A stretch of DNA of 64,000 bases from an uncultured Lachnospiraceae bacterium (lineage in GTDB: Bacteria > Bacillota > Clostridia > Lachnospirales > Lachnospiraceae), in NCBI GenBank assembly GCA_910577175.1, contig CAJTLU010000005.1:62001-126000 (forward strand), given 5' to 3'. Position 1 is the stretch's first letter. Every line of letters starts with the position of its first letter. The notes beneath the pieces are model-generated. The model was not told the DNA's origin and searched no databases. It worked only from the letters and a program-made list of their open reading frames with translations. Of the stretch, positions 57,210 through 64,000 are shown piece after piece. A program made the position numbers and the translations under genes.

Positions 57210-59021
57210 CTATTCCTCATCCAGCTTTAACACGCTCATAAACGCCTTCTGCGGAATCTCTACGCTGCCAACCTGGCGCATCCGCTTCTTGCCCTCCTTC
57301 TGCTTTTCCAGAAGCTTTTTCTTTCTTGAAATATCGCCGCCGTAACACTTTGCCAGTACGTCCTTCCGCATTGCCTTTACGGTTTCCCTTGCGATAATCC
57401 TGCTGCCGATGGCAGCCTGAATCGGAATCTCAAAGAGCTGTCTCGGAATTTCCTCCTTTAAGCGCTCGCACATCCTCCTGCCGCGCTCATATGCGGTTTC
57501 CCCGTGCACGATAAAGGAAAGCGCGTCCACCTCCTCATGGTTCACAAGAATATCTAACTTTACCAGCTCGCTCGGCACATAGCCCTTCAGCTCATAGTCA
57601 AACGACGCATACCCGCGGGAACGGGACTTTAAGGCATCAAAAAAGTCATAAATGATTTCATTGAGCGGCAGCTCGTACTTTAACAGCGCCCTCGTCTGCT
57701 CCATATACTCCATACCGAGATATACGCCGCGACGCTCCTGACAGAGCTTCATAATCGCGCCCACAAACTCGGTTGTCACCATAATTTCCGCACTGACAAA
57801 CGGCTCCTCCATATGCTCGATTTCGGACGGGTCCGGAAGATTGGACGGATTCGTAATCTCCACTACCTCGCCGTTTGTCTTGTATACTTTATAAATAACT
57901 CCCGGCGCGGTTGTCACAAGGTCAAGGTTATATTCCCGTTCGAGACGCTCCTGCATAATTTCCAGATGCAGGAGTCCCAGAAACCCGCAGCGGAAACCAA
58001 AGCCGAGCGCAACGGAGGTCTCCGGCTCAAACTGCAGCGACGCATCGTTGAGCTGGAGCTTTTCTAACGCGTCCCGCAGGTCCGGATACTTTGCCCCGTC
58101 CGCCGGATACATCCCGCAGTATACCATCGGATTTACCTTTTTATAGCCAGGCAGCGCCTCGCTGCACGGCAGCTTTGCGTTCGTTACCGTATCGCCGACA
58201 CGGGTGTCCTTTACGTTCTTTAAGCTCGCAGTGATATAGCCTACCATACCGGCAGAAAGCTCCTCGCACGGAATAAAGCGTCCCGGTCCGAAAATCCCAA
58301 GCTCGACCACCTCCGCCTGCGCTCCGGTTGCCATCATAAGAATCGGCGTACCTGCGCGAACGCTCCCCTCCATCACGCGGCAGAAAATAATGACTCCCTT
58401 GTAAGCGTCATAAATCGAATCAAAAATCAGCGCCTTTAACGGAGCCTCCGGGTCGCCCTTCGGCGCTGGAATCTTTGCTACAATCTGCTCCAGCACATCC
58501 TCGATATTAACGCCGTTCTTTGCGGAAATCAGCGGGGCATCCTGCGCCTCCAGTCCGATGACATCTTCAATCTCCGCCTTGACTCTCTCCGGGTCCGCGC
58601 TTGGCAGGTCAATCTTATTGATGACCGGCATAATATCCAGATTGTGGTCCAGCGCAAGATACACATTGGCAAGTGTCTGCGCCTCGATTCCCTGTGCCGC
58701 ATCTACTACCAGAATCGCACCCTCGCAGGCCGCAAGGGAACGGGATACCTCGTAATTGAAATCCACATGCCCCGGCGTATCAATCAGATTAAATACATAC
58801 TCCTCTCCGTCCTTTGCCCGGTACACGGTCCGGACCGTCTGCGCCTTAATCGTAATGCCGCGCTCGCGCTCCAGCTCCATATTATCCAACACCTGCGCCT
58901 GCATCTCACGGCTTGTCAGCAGGCCGGTTTTTTCAATAATCCGGTCCGCAAGCGTAGACTTCCCGTGGTCAATATGCGCAATAATACAAAAATTTCTAAT
59001 CTTTGTCTGGTCCGCTGCCAT
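57210..59021 (-). CDS. lepA: translation elongation factor 4
   Basis: 603 residues. G domain: NFCIIAHIDHGKSTLADRIIEKTG (P-loop AHIDHGKS), ERERGITIKAQ, LIDTPGHVDFNYEVSRSL and PVINKIDLPSADPERVK. The C-terminal LepA-specific domain ends with RKKKLLEKQKEGKKRMRQVGSVEIPQKAFMSVLKL. It acts on stalled or back-translocating ribosomes. It heads the lepA-hemW-hrcA block, separated from hemW by 178 bases that include a 68-bp palindrome. Confidence 0.97.
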   Translation of the reverse strand: MAADQTKIRNFCIIAHIDHGKSTLADRIIEKTGLLTSREMQAQVLDNMELERERGITIKAQTVRTVYRAKDGEEYVFNLIDTPGHVDFNYEVSRSLAACEGAILVVDAAQGIEAQTLANVYLALDHNLDIMPVINKIDLPSADPERVKAEIEDVIGLEAQDAPLISAKNGVNIEDVLEQIVAKIPAPKGDPEAPLKALIFDSIYDAYKGVIIFCRVMEGSVRAGTPILMMATGAQAEVVELGIFGPGRFIPCEELSAGMVGYITASLKNVKDTRVGDTVTNAKLPCSEALPGYKKVNPMVYCGMYPADGAKYPDLRDALEKLQLNDASLQFEPETSVALGFGFRCGFLGLLHLEIMQERLEREYNLDLVTTAPGVIYKVYKTNGEVVEITNPSNLPDPSEIEHMEEPFVSAEIMVTTEFVGAIMKLCQERRGVYLGMEYMEQTRALLKYELPLNEIIYDFFDALKSRSRGYASFDYELKGYVPSELVKLDILVNHEEVDALSFIVHGETAYERGRRMCERLKEEIPRQLFEIPIQAAIGSRIIARETVKAMRKDVLAKCYGGDISRKKKLLEKQKEGKKRMRQVGSVEIPQKAFMSVLKLDEE

Positions 59022-59173
59022 ACAAAATCCTCTCTTTCAAACATAACGGAATACATCTGCCCCGTCTTGTAAATTGTAACCTGATTCACGTCTGGTTCCG
59101 TACACATCAAAGCACAAAACCCCATAATAATGGTAGTATAACAGAAAGCCGGCATGTTTGCAAGCTATCCTGT

Positions 59174-59245
59174 CCTTGCGTTTCCGCATTTTGTATGCGG
59201 CCTTGTGTCCCAGCGGCTATGCAGCAGTTTTATTTTGCATGGTAT
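59174..59245. repeat. left-half remnant of the palindromic MITE-like family
   Basis: CTTGCGTTTCCGCATTTTGT, then GTCCCAGCGGCTATGCAGCAG and TTTATTTTGCA, after which homology stops. The right half and core are absent. Confidence 0.55.
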
Positions 59246-59323
59246 CGTTTTCTTCCAGCCGTACAAAATAATTCATCCATCTGCCATATTTATTTTCTTC
59301 CTAGCCTTCAATAAATTCCGCAT

Positions 59324-59358
59324 AAGAAAAGAGCTGCCATACGTGCGGCAGCCCCTCT
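59324..59358 (-). terminator. terminator of the aminotransferase-DHFR operon
   Basis: On the minus strand GGGGCTGCCGC, loop, ATGGCAGCTC with stem CTGCC/GGCAG, followed by TTTTCTTAT. It lies about 15 bases after the ilvE stop codon. Confidence 0.78.
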
Positions 59359-59373
59359 TCTTCCTTTGCTTTT

Positions 59374-60444
59374 TTACTTTACCTCGACAACCCATCCTCT
59401 GGTGTCCTCTATCCTGCCAAGCTGGATGCCGGTAATCGTATCATAGAGCTTCTGGCTGTACTCGCCAATGACGCCGCCCTGAATCTGCATCACACGGTCT
59501 CCGAGACGCAGCGCGCCTACCGGGGAAATGACCGCCGCGGTGCCGGTGCCGAATACCTCCTCTAACGTCCCTGCCTCGTAAGCATCAACCAGCTCCTGTG
59601 CGGAAATGCGGCGCTCCTCCACCGGAAGTCCCCATTCCTTGCAGAGCGCAATGACGGAGTTTCTTGTAATACCCGGCAGAATGCTTCCGTTTAACATCGG
59701 GGTTACCACGGTCCCGTTGATTTTGAAGAAAATATTCATTGCGCCGACTTCCTCGATATACTTACGCTCTACGCCGTCCAGCCAGAGCACCTGGGAGTAT
59801 CCCTCATCATGCGCCTTCATCTGTGCCGCCATGGAAGCGACGTAATTGCCGCCGGTCTTTGCCTCGCCGATACCGCCCCGGACCGCCCTGACATAGTCGT
59901 CCTCAATCCAGATTTTTACCGGGTCAAGCCCCTCCGGATAGTACGGACCTACCGGAGAAAGAATAATAATAAACTGATACGTATCCGACGGCCGTACCCC
60001 AAGGAACGGGTCGGTTGCAATAATAAACGGACGGATATAAAGGGAGGTGCCCGGCTTTGTCGGAACCCATGCCTCGTCCATCTTTACAATCGCCTTTACC
60101 GCTTCCACAAAATCCTCCTCCGGAACCTGCGGAATACAGAGTCTTATATTGGTATTGTTCGTACGCTTTGCATTCATGTCCGGACGGAACAGGAGCACCC
60201 TGCCGTCGTCGGAACGATATGCCTTCAGCCCCTCGAACATTTCCTGTCCATAATGGAATACCATCGCTGCCGGATCCAGCACAACCGGCTGGTACGGTAC
60301 AATACGCGCGTCATGCCAGCCCTTTCCGGTTTCATAATTCATAATAAACATATGGTCGGTAAAAATCGTACCAAACCTTAACGGATTCTCCGGAGTCGGA
60401 AGCGGCTTGGGAGCGGTTGTCTTCTCAATTCTGATATCTAACAT
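59374..60444 (-). CDS. ilvE: branched-chain amino acid aminotransferase
   Basis: 356 residues from the ATG at 60444 (AGGAGG upstream). Class IV PLP fold: FGTIFTDHMFIMNYETGKGWHDARIVPYQPVVLDPAAMVFHYGQEMFEGLKAYR at the start, RGGIGEAKTGGNYVASMAAQ with the PLP lysine, LWLDGVERKYIEEVGAMNIFF and GSILPGITRNSVIALC. It is the long eukaryote-like BCAT form common in Clostridia. It transfers amino groups between Val/Leu/Ile and 2-oxoglutarate. The DHFR gene stops 14 bp upstream, so they are co-transcribed. Confidence 0.95.
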   Translation of the reverse strand: MLDIRIEKTTAPKPLPTPENPLRFGTIFTDHMFIMNYETGKGWHDARIVPYQPVVLDPAAMVFHYGQEMFEGLKAYRSDDGRVLLFRPDMNAKRTNNTNIRLCIPQVPEEDFVEAVKAIVKMDEAWVPTKPGTSLYIRPFIIATDPFLGVRPSDTYQFIIILSPVGPYYPEGLDPVKIWIEDDYVRAVRGGIGEAKTGGNYVASMAAQMKAHDEGYSQVLWLDGVERKYIEEVGAMNIFFKINGTVVTPMLNGSILPGITRNSVIALCKEWGLPVEERRISAQELVDAYEAGTLEEVFGTGTAAVISPVGALRLGDRVMQIQGGVIGEYSQKLYDTITGIQLGRIEDTRGWVVEVK

Positions 60445-60458
60445 AAATATCCTCCTGC

Positions 60459-60953
60459 TCACTTTTTCTTACGGACATAACGACGGCGCTCATAAATCAG
60501 ATCATAGCAGGTCTGCTCCTCCGAGACATCCGCACAAACCCAGTCCGGAGCCGCATCAAGGTTCGGAAGGTATTTGTCCGCATCATAGTTATACTCTACT
60601 TTCGTAATAAAGGCCTCGTCACAGTACGGAAGAAACTGCTCAAACACGGACGCCCCGCCGATGATATATACCTCGTCCGACGGGTAGGACTGCAGCGTCT
60701 TCAATGCCTCTTCAAAGCTGTGCACAAACGTAACGCCCTTCAGCTTGATATCCGTTCGCCGGGTCAGTATAATCGTATTCCGGTCCCGCGGCGGCTGCCC
60801 TGCCGGAAAATTTTCCAGCGTACACCGCCCCATAACGACCGTTTTGTACATCGTCTCAAAACGGAAAAAACGCTCGTCTGTCGGAATATGGACCAGCCTT
60901 CCACCGCGATGTCCGATCGCCCAATGGTTATCTACGGTTGCAATCAGCTTCAT
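60459..60953 (-). CDS. folA: dihydrofolate reductase
   Basis: 164 residues. MKLIATVDNHWAIGHRGGRLVHIPTDERFFRFET holds the Met20-type loop and the substrate-binding Asp of PTDERFF. VVMGRCTLENFPAGQPPRDRNTIILTR is the NADPH-binding MGRxTxE segment, and DEVYIIGGASVFEQFLPYCDEAFITKV the second signature with GGA. It makes tetrahydrofolate. No thymidylate synthase gene is adjacent, which is unusual. It leads a two-gene operon with ilvE. Confidence 0.93.
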   Translation of the reverse strand: MKLIATVDNHWAIGHRGGRLVHIPTDERFFRFETMYKTVVMGRCTLENFPAGQPPRDRNTIILTRRTDIKLKGVTFVHSFEEALKTLQSYPSDEVYIIGGASVFEQFLPYCDEAFITKVEYNYDADKYLPNLDAAPDWVCADVSEEQTCYDLIYERRRYVRKKK

Positions 60954-61032
60954 CCGTCTCCTGCCTCTCTTACTTATTTATTTCGTACCTTATTGTAACG
61001 CTTCTCTATTGAGATTGCAAGCACTTTTTAGG

Positions 61033-61276
61033 CTTGAGTTTCCGCAATTTTTAGTAACCCTGAAAATCCCGACGACTGTGCAGTAGTTTATTTTGCAGGC
61101 ACGGGGTCTGTTGGATGGTTGGAACAGGTGACTTAGAAAATATCCATTATTCAAGGGATTCCAGTGCCCCTATGAGCTTGTAATGGATAGTAAGTCGTTG
61201 AATTTTCTGCCCGTCTATCTCTACGGGTTCAGAAACAAGAATTTTTCCGGGTCATTTAAAAATGCGGAAACTCAAG
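61033..61276. repeat. chimeric palindromic MITE-like element, copy H (244 bp, foreign core)
   Basis: Termini are canonical (CTTGAGTTTCCGCA, TGCGGAAACTCAAG), and the left arm CGACTGTGCAGTAGTTTATTTTGCA-type stem is present. The conserved core and right arm are replaced by about 170 unrelated bases that form their own hairpin, TATCCATTA/TAATGGATA. Confidence 0.7.
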
Positions 61277-61380
61277 CATATATAGCTAGTATTACCTTGT
61301 TGTTTTTCTCTCCAAACATAAGAAATTTATACTACCCTTTTTATCGTTACAAAGAAAAAATAAGAATTTGCCTTTTCTAA

Positions 61381-61800
61381 TTAGTATTCATAGTAATCGA
61401 ACGCTTTTTCATATAATTCTCTACATTGTTTCTCATCCCCATATGATAAACAGTCATCTGCATAGCAAAATGTATGAAATGGCTCAACTTTAGATATATT
61501 ATCCGGAAGCCTATTCCATAGTTCATACATCCTATTTCCAAAATCAACAATGTCGCTTTCATAATATATTGGTTTGAGAGCACGCATTAATTGTTTCCCA
61601 AATTCGTCAATATTCTTTTCATTTACATTAAATAAATTAAGTGTATGTAATATCGCATCCTTATAAGCCCTACCTTCTAAATCAAGTAATTCCTCATTGG
61701 ATCTATCACTAAGAAAAAGACAGTCTAAAGACTTTTTATATTCATCATATTTTTCATACCCTATTACACACAATAAAGAATATACAAATAGTTCTTCCAT
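61381..61800 (-). CDS. small acidic protein, immunity-like
   Basis: 139 residues, no signal or membrane segment, family not recognised. It is rich in Glu, Asp, Tyr and Leu and predicted mostly helical (MEELFVYSLLCVIGYEKYDEYKKSLDCLFLSDRSNEELLDLEGRAYKDAILHTLNLF...YADDCLSYGDEKQCRELYEKAFDYYEY). Its size, acidity, AT-rich DNA, and position beside other short decayed genes resemble immunity-protein arrays for polymorphic toxins. No toxin gene is in the window. The ribosome site AAGGAGGGG precedes the ATG. Confidence 0.6.
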   Translation of the reverse strand: MEELFVYSLLCVIGYEKYDEYKKSLDCLFLSDRSNEELLDLEGRAYKDAILHTLNLFNVNEKNIDEFGKQLMRALKPIYYESDIVDFGNRMYELWNRLPDNISKVEPFHTFCYADDCLSYGDEKQCRELYEKAFDYYEY

Positions 61801-61830
61801 ACACCCCTCCTTAGCCCATAAATAGGAATA

Positions 61831-62081
61831 TCAATGTCTTATTCCTATTACTTTTCCAGATGACCTTGCCACCAAAAATGTATCGAATTCGTGTGAATGC
61901 ATCTCTGCATCTTTGGAACCTGCAATATGTGTTATACGCTCTACCTCACTAGTATCGTCAATAATCAGGTAGTCCCATAACGCAGTTAAACATTCTTATA
62001 GAACATTATTCTGCAAAATTTGTTCCTGTCTCTTCGCCTGCATTTGCTTTTTCAATTCTGCCATCTTAGTTTTTCGTTCAT
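61831..62081 (-). pseudogene. decayed small gene (frameshift and in-frame TAA), immunity-cluster remnant
   Basis: An ATG at 62081 with AAAGGGG upstream runs out after nine codons. Restoring one A in the AAAAA run at about 62070 gives a frame reading KTKMAELKKQMQAKRQEQIL, then a TAA (61996-61998). The same frame continues ECLTALWDYLIIDDTSEVERITHIAG...HSHEFDTFLVARSSGKVIGIRH to TGA at 61831. Two lesions in about 85 codons mark a dead gene. The family is not recognised. Confidence 0.55.
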
Positions 62082-62221
62082 ATAACACCCCTTTATCATT
62101 TTATAAAAACCTGCTAAATTGGAATCTATCATCCAAATCAATTTTTCAAAATACCATCCAAAACATCATCCATTTCTTCGTTGCGTTCTTTTCTCAATAC
62201 TTCATCAGCGAAAAAAAATTT

Positions 62222-62710
62222 TTACAATTCTTTTACTATGTCATTTACATACTCTGCAATATCATGATTATTATTTGATAAAAAGCCTTCAAAAATCGGT
62301 TTATCTGCCTCCATTTTTTTCCTTAACTGACTCTGCCAGCCTGTATAAGTTCCTTTGGGAATACAAATCACAAATCCATATAAAATGTCTATAATCTCGA
62401 ATTTTAACTCGTCATCCAAAATCTGAAGACCTAATAGCAAAAAGTCATATGCTGGCAAGGCAGCTGAAGAAACATAGGCATGCTGATGACATAATCCGCA
62501 CCATAAGTCATGCGTCGCTTTCATCGCATTAGCCTTATCTCCGGAAAACAAATCAATCAGTGACTTTGATACTTTGGGTGTAGAACCGTGCCCATCATCA
62601 ATATCTTGATAAAAAGGAATATCTTCATCTGCATTTCCATATGCGGTTTCATAATCAGCCCAATTAACCTCTCGTATTCTATCTTGAATTGACCTAAGTG
62701 TTTCTTCCAT
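62222..62710 (-). CDS. immunity-like protein of unknown family, possibly C-terminally truncated
   Basis: 162 residues from the ATG at 62710; a frame extending to 62785 crosses a perfect hairpin (62746-62770) and is less likely to be translated. The sequence is acidic and helical (ETLRSIQDRIREVNWADYETAYGNADEDIPFYQDIDDGHGSTPKVSKSLIDLFSGDKANAMKATHDLWCGLCHQHAYVSSAALPAYDFLLLGL), reminiscent of HEAT-like immunity proteins. After its stop the same frame goes on for 27 plausible residues (KFFFADEVLRKERNEEMDDVLDGILKN) to 62138, so it may have lost its natural end. Function is inferred only from style and setting. Confidence 0.6.
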   Translation of the reverse strand: MEETLRSIQDRIREVNWADYETAYGNADEDIPFYQDIDDGHGSTPKVSKSLIDLFSGDKANAMKATHDLWCGLCHQHAYVSSAALPAYDFLLLGLQILDDELKFEIIDILYGFVICIPKGTYTGWQSQLRKKMEADKPIFEGFLSNNNHDIAEYVNDIVKEL

Positions 62711-62745
62711 ATAGTTATCTTCACCCCTTTGTCTACACTCTGATA

Positions 62746-62770
62746 GACAGATTGCCAAAAGCAATCTGTC
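62746..62770. promoter_or_regulatory. perfect 10-bp hairpin upstream of the 162-aa gene
   Basis: GACAGATTGC, loop CAAAA, GCAATCTGTC. No T-run follows on the minus strand. It could be an operator or an RNA hairpin in the leader. Confidence 0.45.
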
Positions 62771-62827
62771 CATAGAAATTACCATACTTCCAAACTATCA
62801 ACTCAAAAAAGCAAAACCCAGGCCTCC

Positions 62828-63715
62828 TTACGGCTTCTCGACCAGAATTTTCTCCTCCTGCATCGAAAGCTTTACCTTATTTCCCGGCAGCTCCAGCTTA
62901 TCTAACAAGTCCCGCGGAATCTGGAGACGCCCTGCACGGTCGATAATCGCGTACTCCTCCTGAGTTTCCTCTAACTCCTGCCAGTTTACGGCAGAGGCCT
63001 TGGACAAATCGCTGAATTCCTCCTTTAAAATACGCTCGCTGCTGATTTTTCCGTCGCGGATGGCAACCACACGCTTTACCTTTTTGGCAAGCGTCGTATC
63101 ATGCGTGACAATGACAATCGTCTGACCTTTATCACGGTTTAACCGGACGAACAAATCATAGATATAATCCGCGGTCCTGCGGTCAACCGAGCCCGTCGGC
63201 TCGTCGGCAAGCAGAAGCTTTGGCTCGTTTGCAAGCGCAATCGCAATTGCAATACGCTGCTGCTCACCGCCGGAAAGCTGTTGTAAACGGTTATTCTTCC
63301 GGTGGGACATCCCCACAAGCTCCAAAAGTTCCAGCGCCCATTCCTTTTTATTCTTACGGTTCGTCAGGTGCATCGGCGTCATTACATTCTCCAGTGCCGT
63401 CAGGTACGGAAGCAGGTTTCTTGCATTGTTCTGCCATACAAAGCCGACCGTGTCGCGCTTATACTCCACCAGTTCCTTTTCATTCAGCGTAAAGAGATTC
63501 TTGCCTGCCACAAACAGCTTCCCGGCACTCGGCTTATCCAGTCCGCCAATCATATTGAGGAACGTGGACTTACCGCTGCCGCTGTTACCGATAATGGCGA
63601 CCAGTTCTCCCTTTTCGACCGTCAGGTCCAGCCCTTGGAGCGCCAGCACTTCAATGTCCTTCGTCTTATAAATTTTTACCAGGTTATCCGCCTGAATCAT
63701 AATTTCTTCTGCCAT
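62828..63715 (-). CDS. ABC transporter ATP-binding protein with AbrB-like C-terminal tail
   Basis: 295 residues from the ATG at 63715 (GGAGGGC upstream). The ATPase has Walker A GNSGSGKST, Q-loop VWQNNARN, signature LSGGEQQRIAIAIALA, Walker B LLLADEPTG and the H-loop VIVTHD, in the MacB/LolD style. Residues 254-295 (YAIIDRAGRLQIPRDLLDKLELPGNKVKLSMQEEKILVEKP) look like a SpoVT/AbrB swapped-hairpin domain, normally a DNA-binding fold. It works with the ABC ATPase encoded 12 bp upstream and presumably with FtsX-like permeases outside the window. Confidence 0.88.
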   Translation of the reverse strand: MAEEIMIQADNLVKIYKTKDIEVLALQGLDLTVEKGELVAIIGNSGSGKSTFLNMIGGLDKPSAGKLFVAGKNLFTLNEKELVEYKRDTVGFVWQNNARNLLPYLTALENVMTPMHLTNRKNKKEWALELLELVGMSHRKNNRLQQLSGGEQQRIAIAIALANEPKLLLADEPTGSVDRRTADYIYDLFVRLNRDKGQTIVIVTHDTTLAKKVKRVVAIRDGKISSERILKEEFSDLSKASAVNWQELEETQEEYAIIDRAGRLQIPRDLLDKLELPGNKVKLSMQEEKILVEKP

Positions 63716-63727
63716 AGCTGCCCTCCG

Positions 63728-64000
63728 TTAGTTCCGTACCGTCTCGTCCTTTAATGCGCCGTCTTCCAATTCATAGGAAAGTGTTCCGGCAGACATCAGC
63801 CCGACATCATGGGTCGTCATAACAATCGTAACGCCCTCACGCTCAATCAGATCACGGAACAGCTTCATCACCGCCACTGCGGTTGCCGTATCAAGCTCTG
63901 CCGTCGGCTCATCCGCAAAAATAACCTTCGGGCGGTGCGCCAGTGCCCTCGCAATCGCCACACGCTGCTGCTCACCGCCGGACATTTCCTGCGGCATATG
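63728..64000 (-). CDS. ABC transporter ATP-binding protein, truncated by window edge
   Basis: Only the last 90 residues are visible. They hold the signature MSGGEQQRVAIARALAHRP, Walker B VIFADEPTAELD and the switch histidine in TIVMTTHDVGLM, so this is the C-terminal half of a second MacB/LolD-like ATPase. The remainder lies beyond base 64000. It ends 12 bp before the AbrB-tailed ATPase gene; the two probably serve one export or lipoprotein-handling complex. Confidence 0.88.
   Translation of the reverse strand, partial: HMPQEMSGGEQQRVAIARALAHRPKVIFADEPTAELDTATAVAVMKLFRDLIEREGVTIVMTTHDVGLMSAGTLSYELEDGALKDETVRN

Noticed and set aside
1..64000. tRNA, rRNA, tmRNA and other standard RNA genes
   Set aside because: No cloverleaf with GTTCRA-type T-loops and CCA-compatible ends, and no rRNA-like stretch, was seen by eye. 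A covariance-model scan would be needed to exclude them fully.

Overview
This window reads as a chromosomal segment of a spore-forming, anaerobic member of the Lachnospiraceae (Clostridia). The taxonomic clues are a SCIFF peptide with its radical-SAM maturase, a sporulation sigma factor of the SigK type, the class III (anaerobic) ribonucleotide reductase NrdD/NrdG, a homocitrate/Re-citrate-synthase-like enzyme next to an NAD-type isocitrate dehydrogenase, and a CIRCE-controlled hrcA-grpE-dnaK-dnaJ cluster. Almost every gene lies on the minus strand. Base composition is near balanced in the housekeeping parts and visibly AT-rich in four accessory stretches: about 9.1-10.9 kb, 13.9-18.4 kb, 29.0-30.4 kb and 61.3-62.8 kb. 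No tRNA, rRNA or CRISPR array was seen.

Layout. 0-13.9 kb is mixed accessory and small-regulator territory: a truncated esterase, GalM, a SUKH-type immunity-like protein, an Xre regulator with a membrane partner, an AlkZ-related protein, a Cys-rich DUF3795-like protein, a WYL regulator, a lipoprotein, an unusual Rhs-core/SleB hydrolase, a MarR-flavodoxin operon preceded by a broken acetyltransferase, and DegV. 13.9-18.4 kb holds a large secreted CBM2/calcium-repeat/metalloprotease locus, split by an in-frame TAG and preceded by a c-di-GMP-I-like riboswitch with a terminator platform. 18.8-22.1 kb is a GntR-regulated citrate-to-2-oxoglutarate operon with a perfect 22-bp palindromic operator. 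22.3-27 kb has mgsA, a K/E-rich membrane protein, nrdG and nrdD. 27.4-32.4 kb has an AI-2E family exporter, an HAD phosphatase and the SCIFF system, whose precursor is a tandem duplication.

32.4-44.4 kb carries a BlaI/M56 pair, an Orn/Lys/Arg decarboxylase, sigK, and a cluster collinear with Bacillus yrzL-yrrK-yrzB-yrrL-yrrM-yrrN/O (IreB, RuvX, DUF1292, an MltG remnant, TrmR, TrhP), with RNase J inserted, then MtaB. 44.5-59 kb is the conserved lepA-hemW-hrcA-grpE-dnaK-dnaJ-prmA-rsmE block, interrupted by an AraC-type regulator and extended by cysteine desulfurase-ThiI. 59.3-61 kb has a branched-chain aminotransferase and DHFR. 61.3-62.8 kb holds small immunity-like genes and their decayed relatives. 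The window ends in two ABC ATPases, one with an AbrB-like C-terminal tail.

The most striking non-coding signal is a family of about 250-bp, nearly fully palindromic elements in intergenic spaces. There are six full copies, one chimera and several fragments. They share termini (CTTGAGTTTCCGCA and its complement), and some copies have target-site duplications of 8-11 bp. Their stem arms differ in sequence from copy to copy yet stay complementary within each copy. They look like a MITE family with a conserved folded core.
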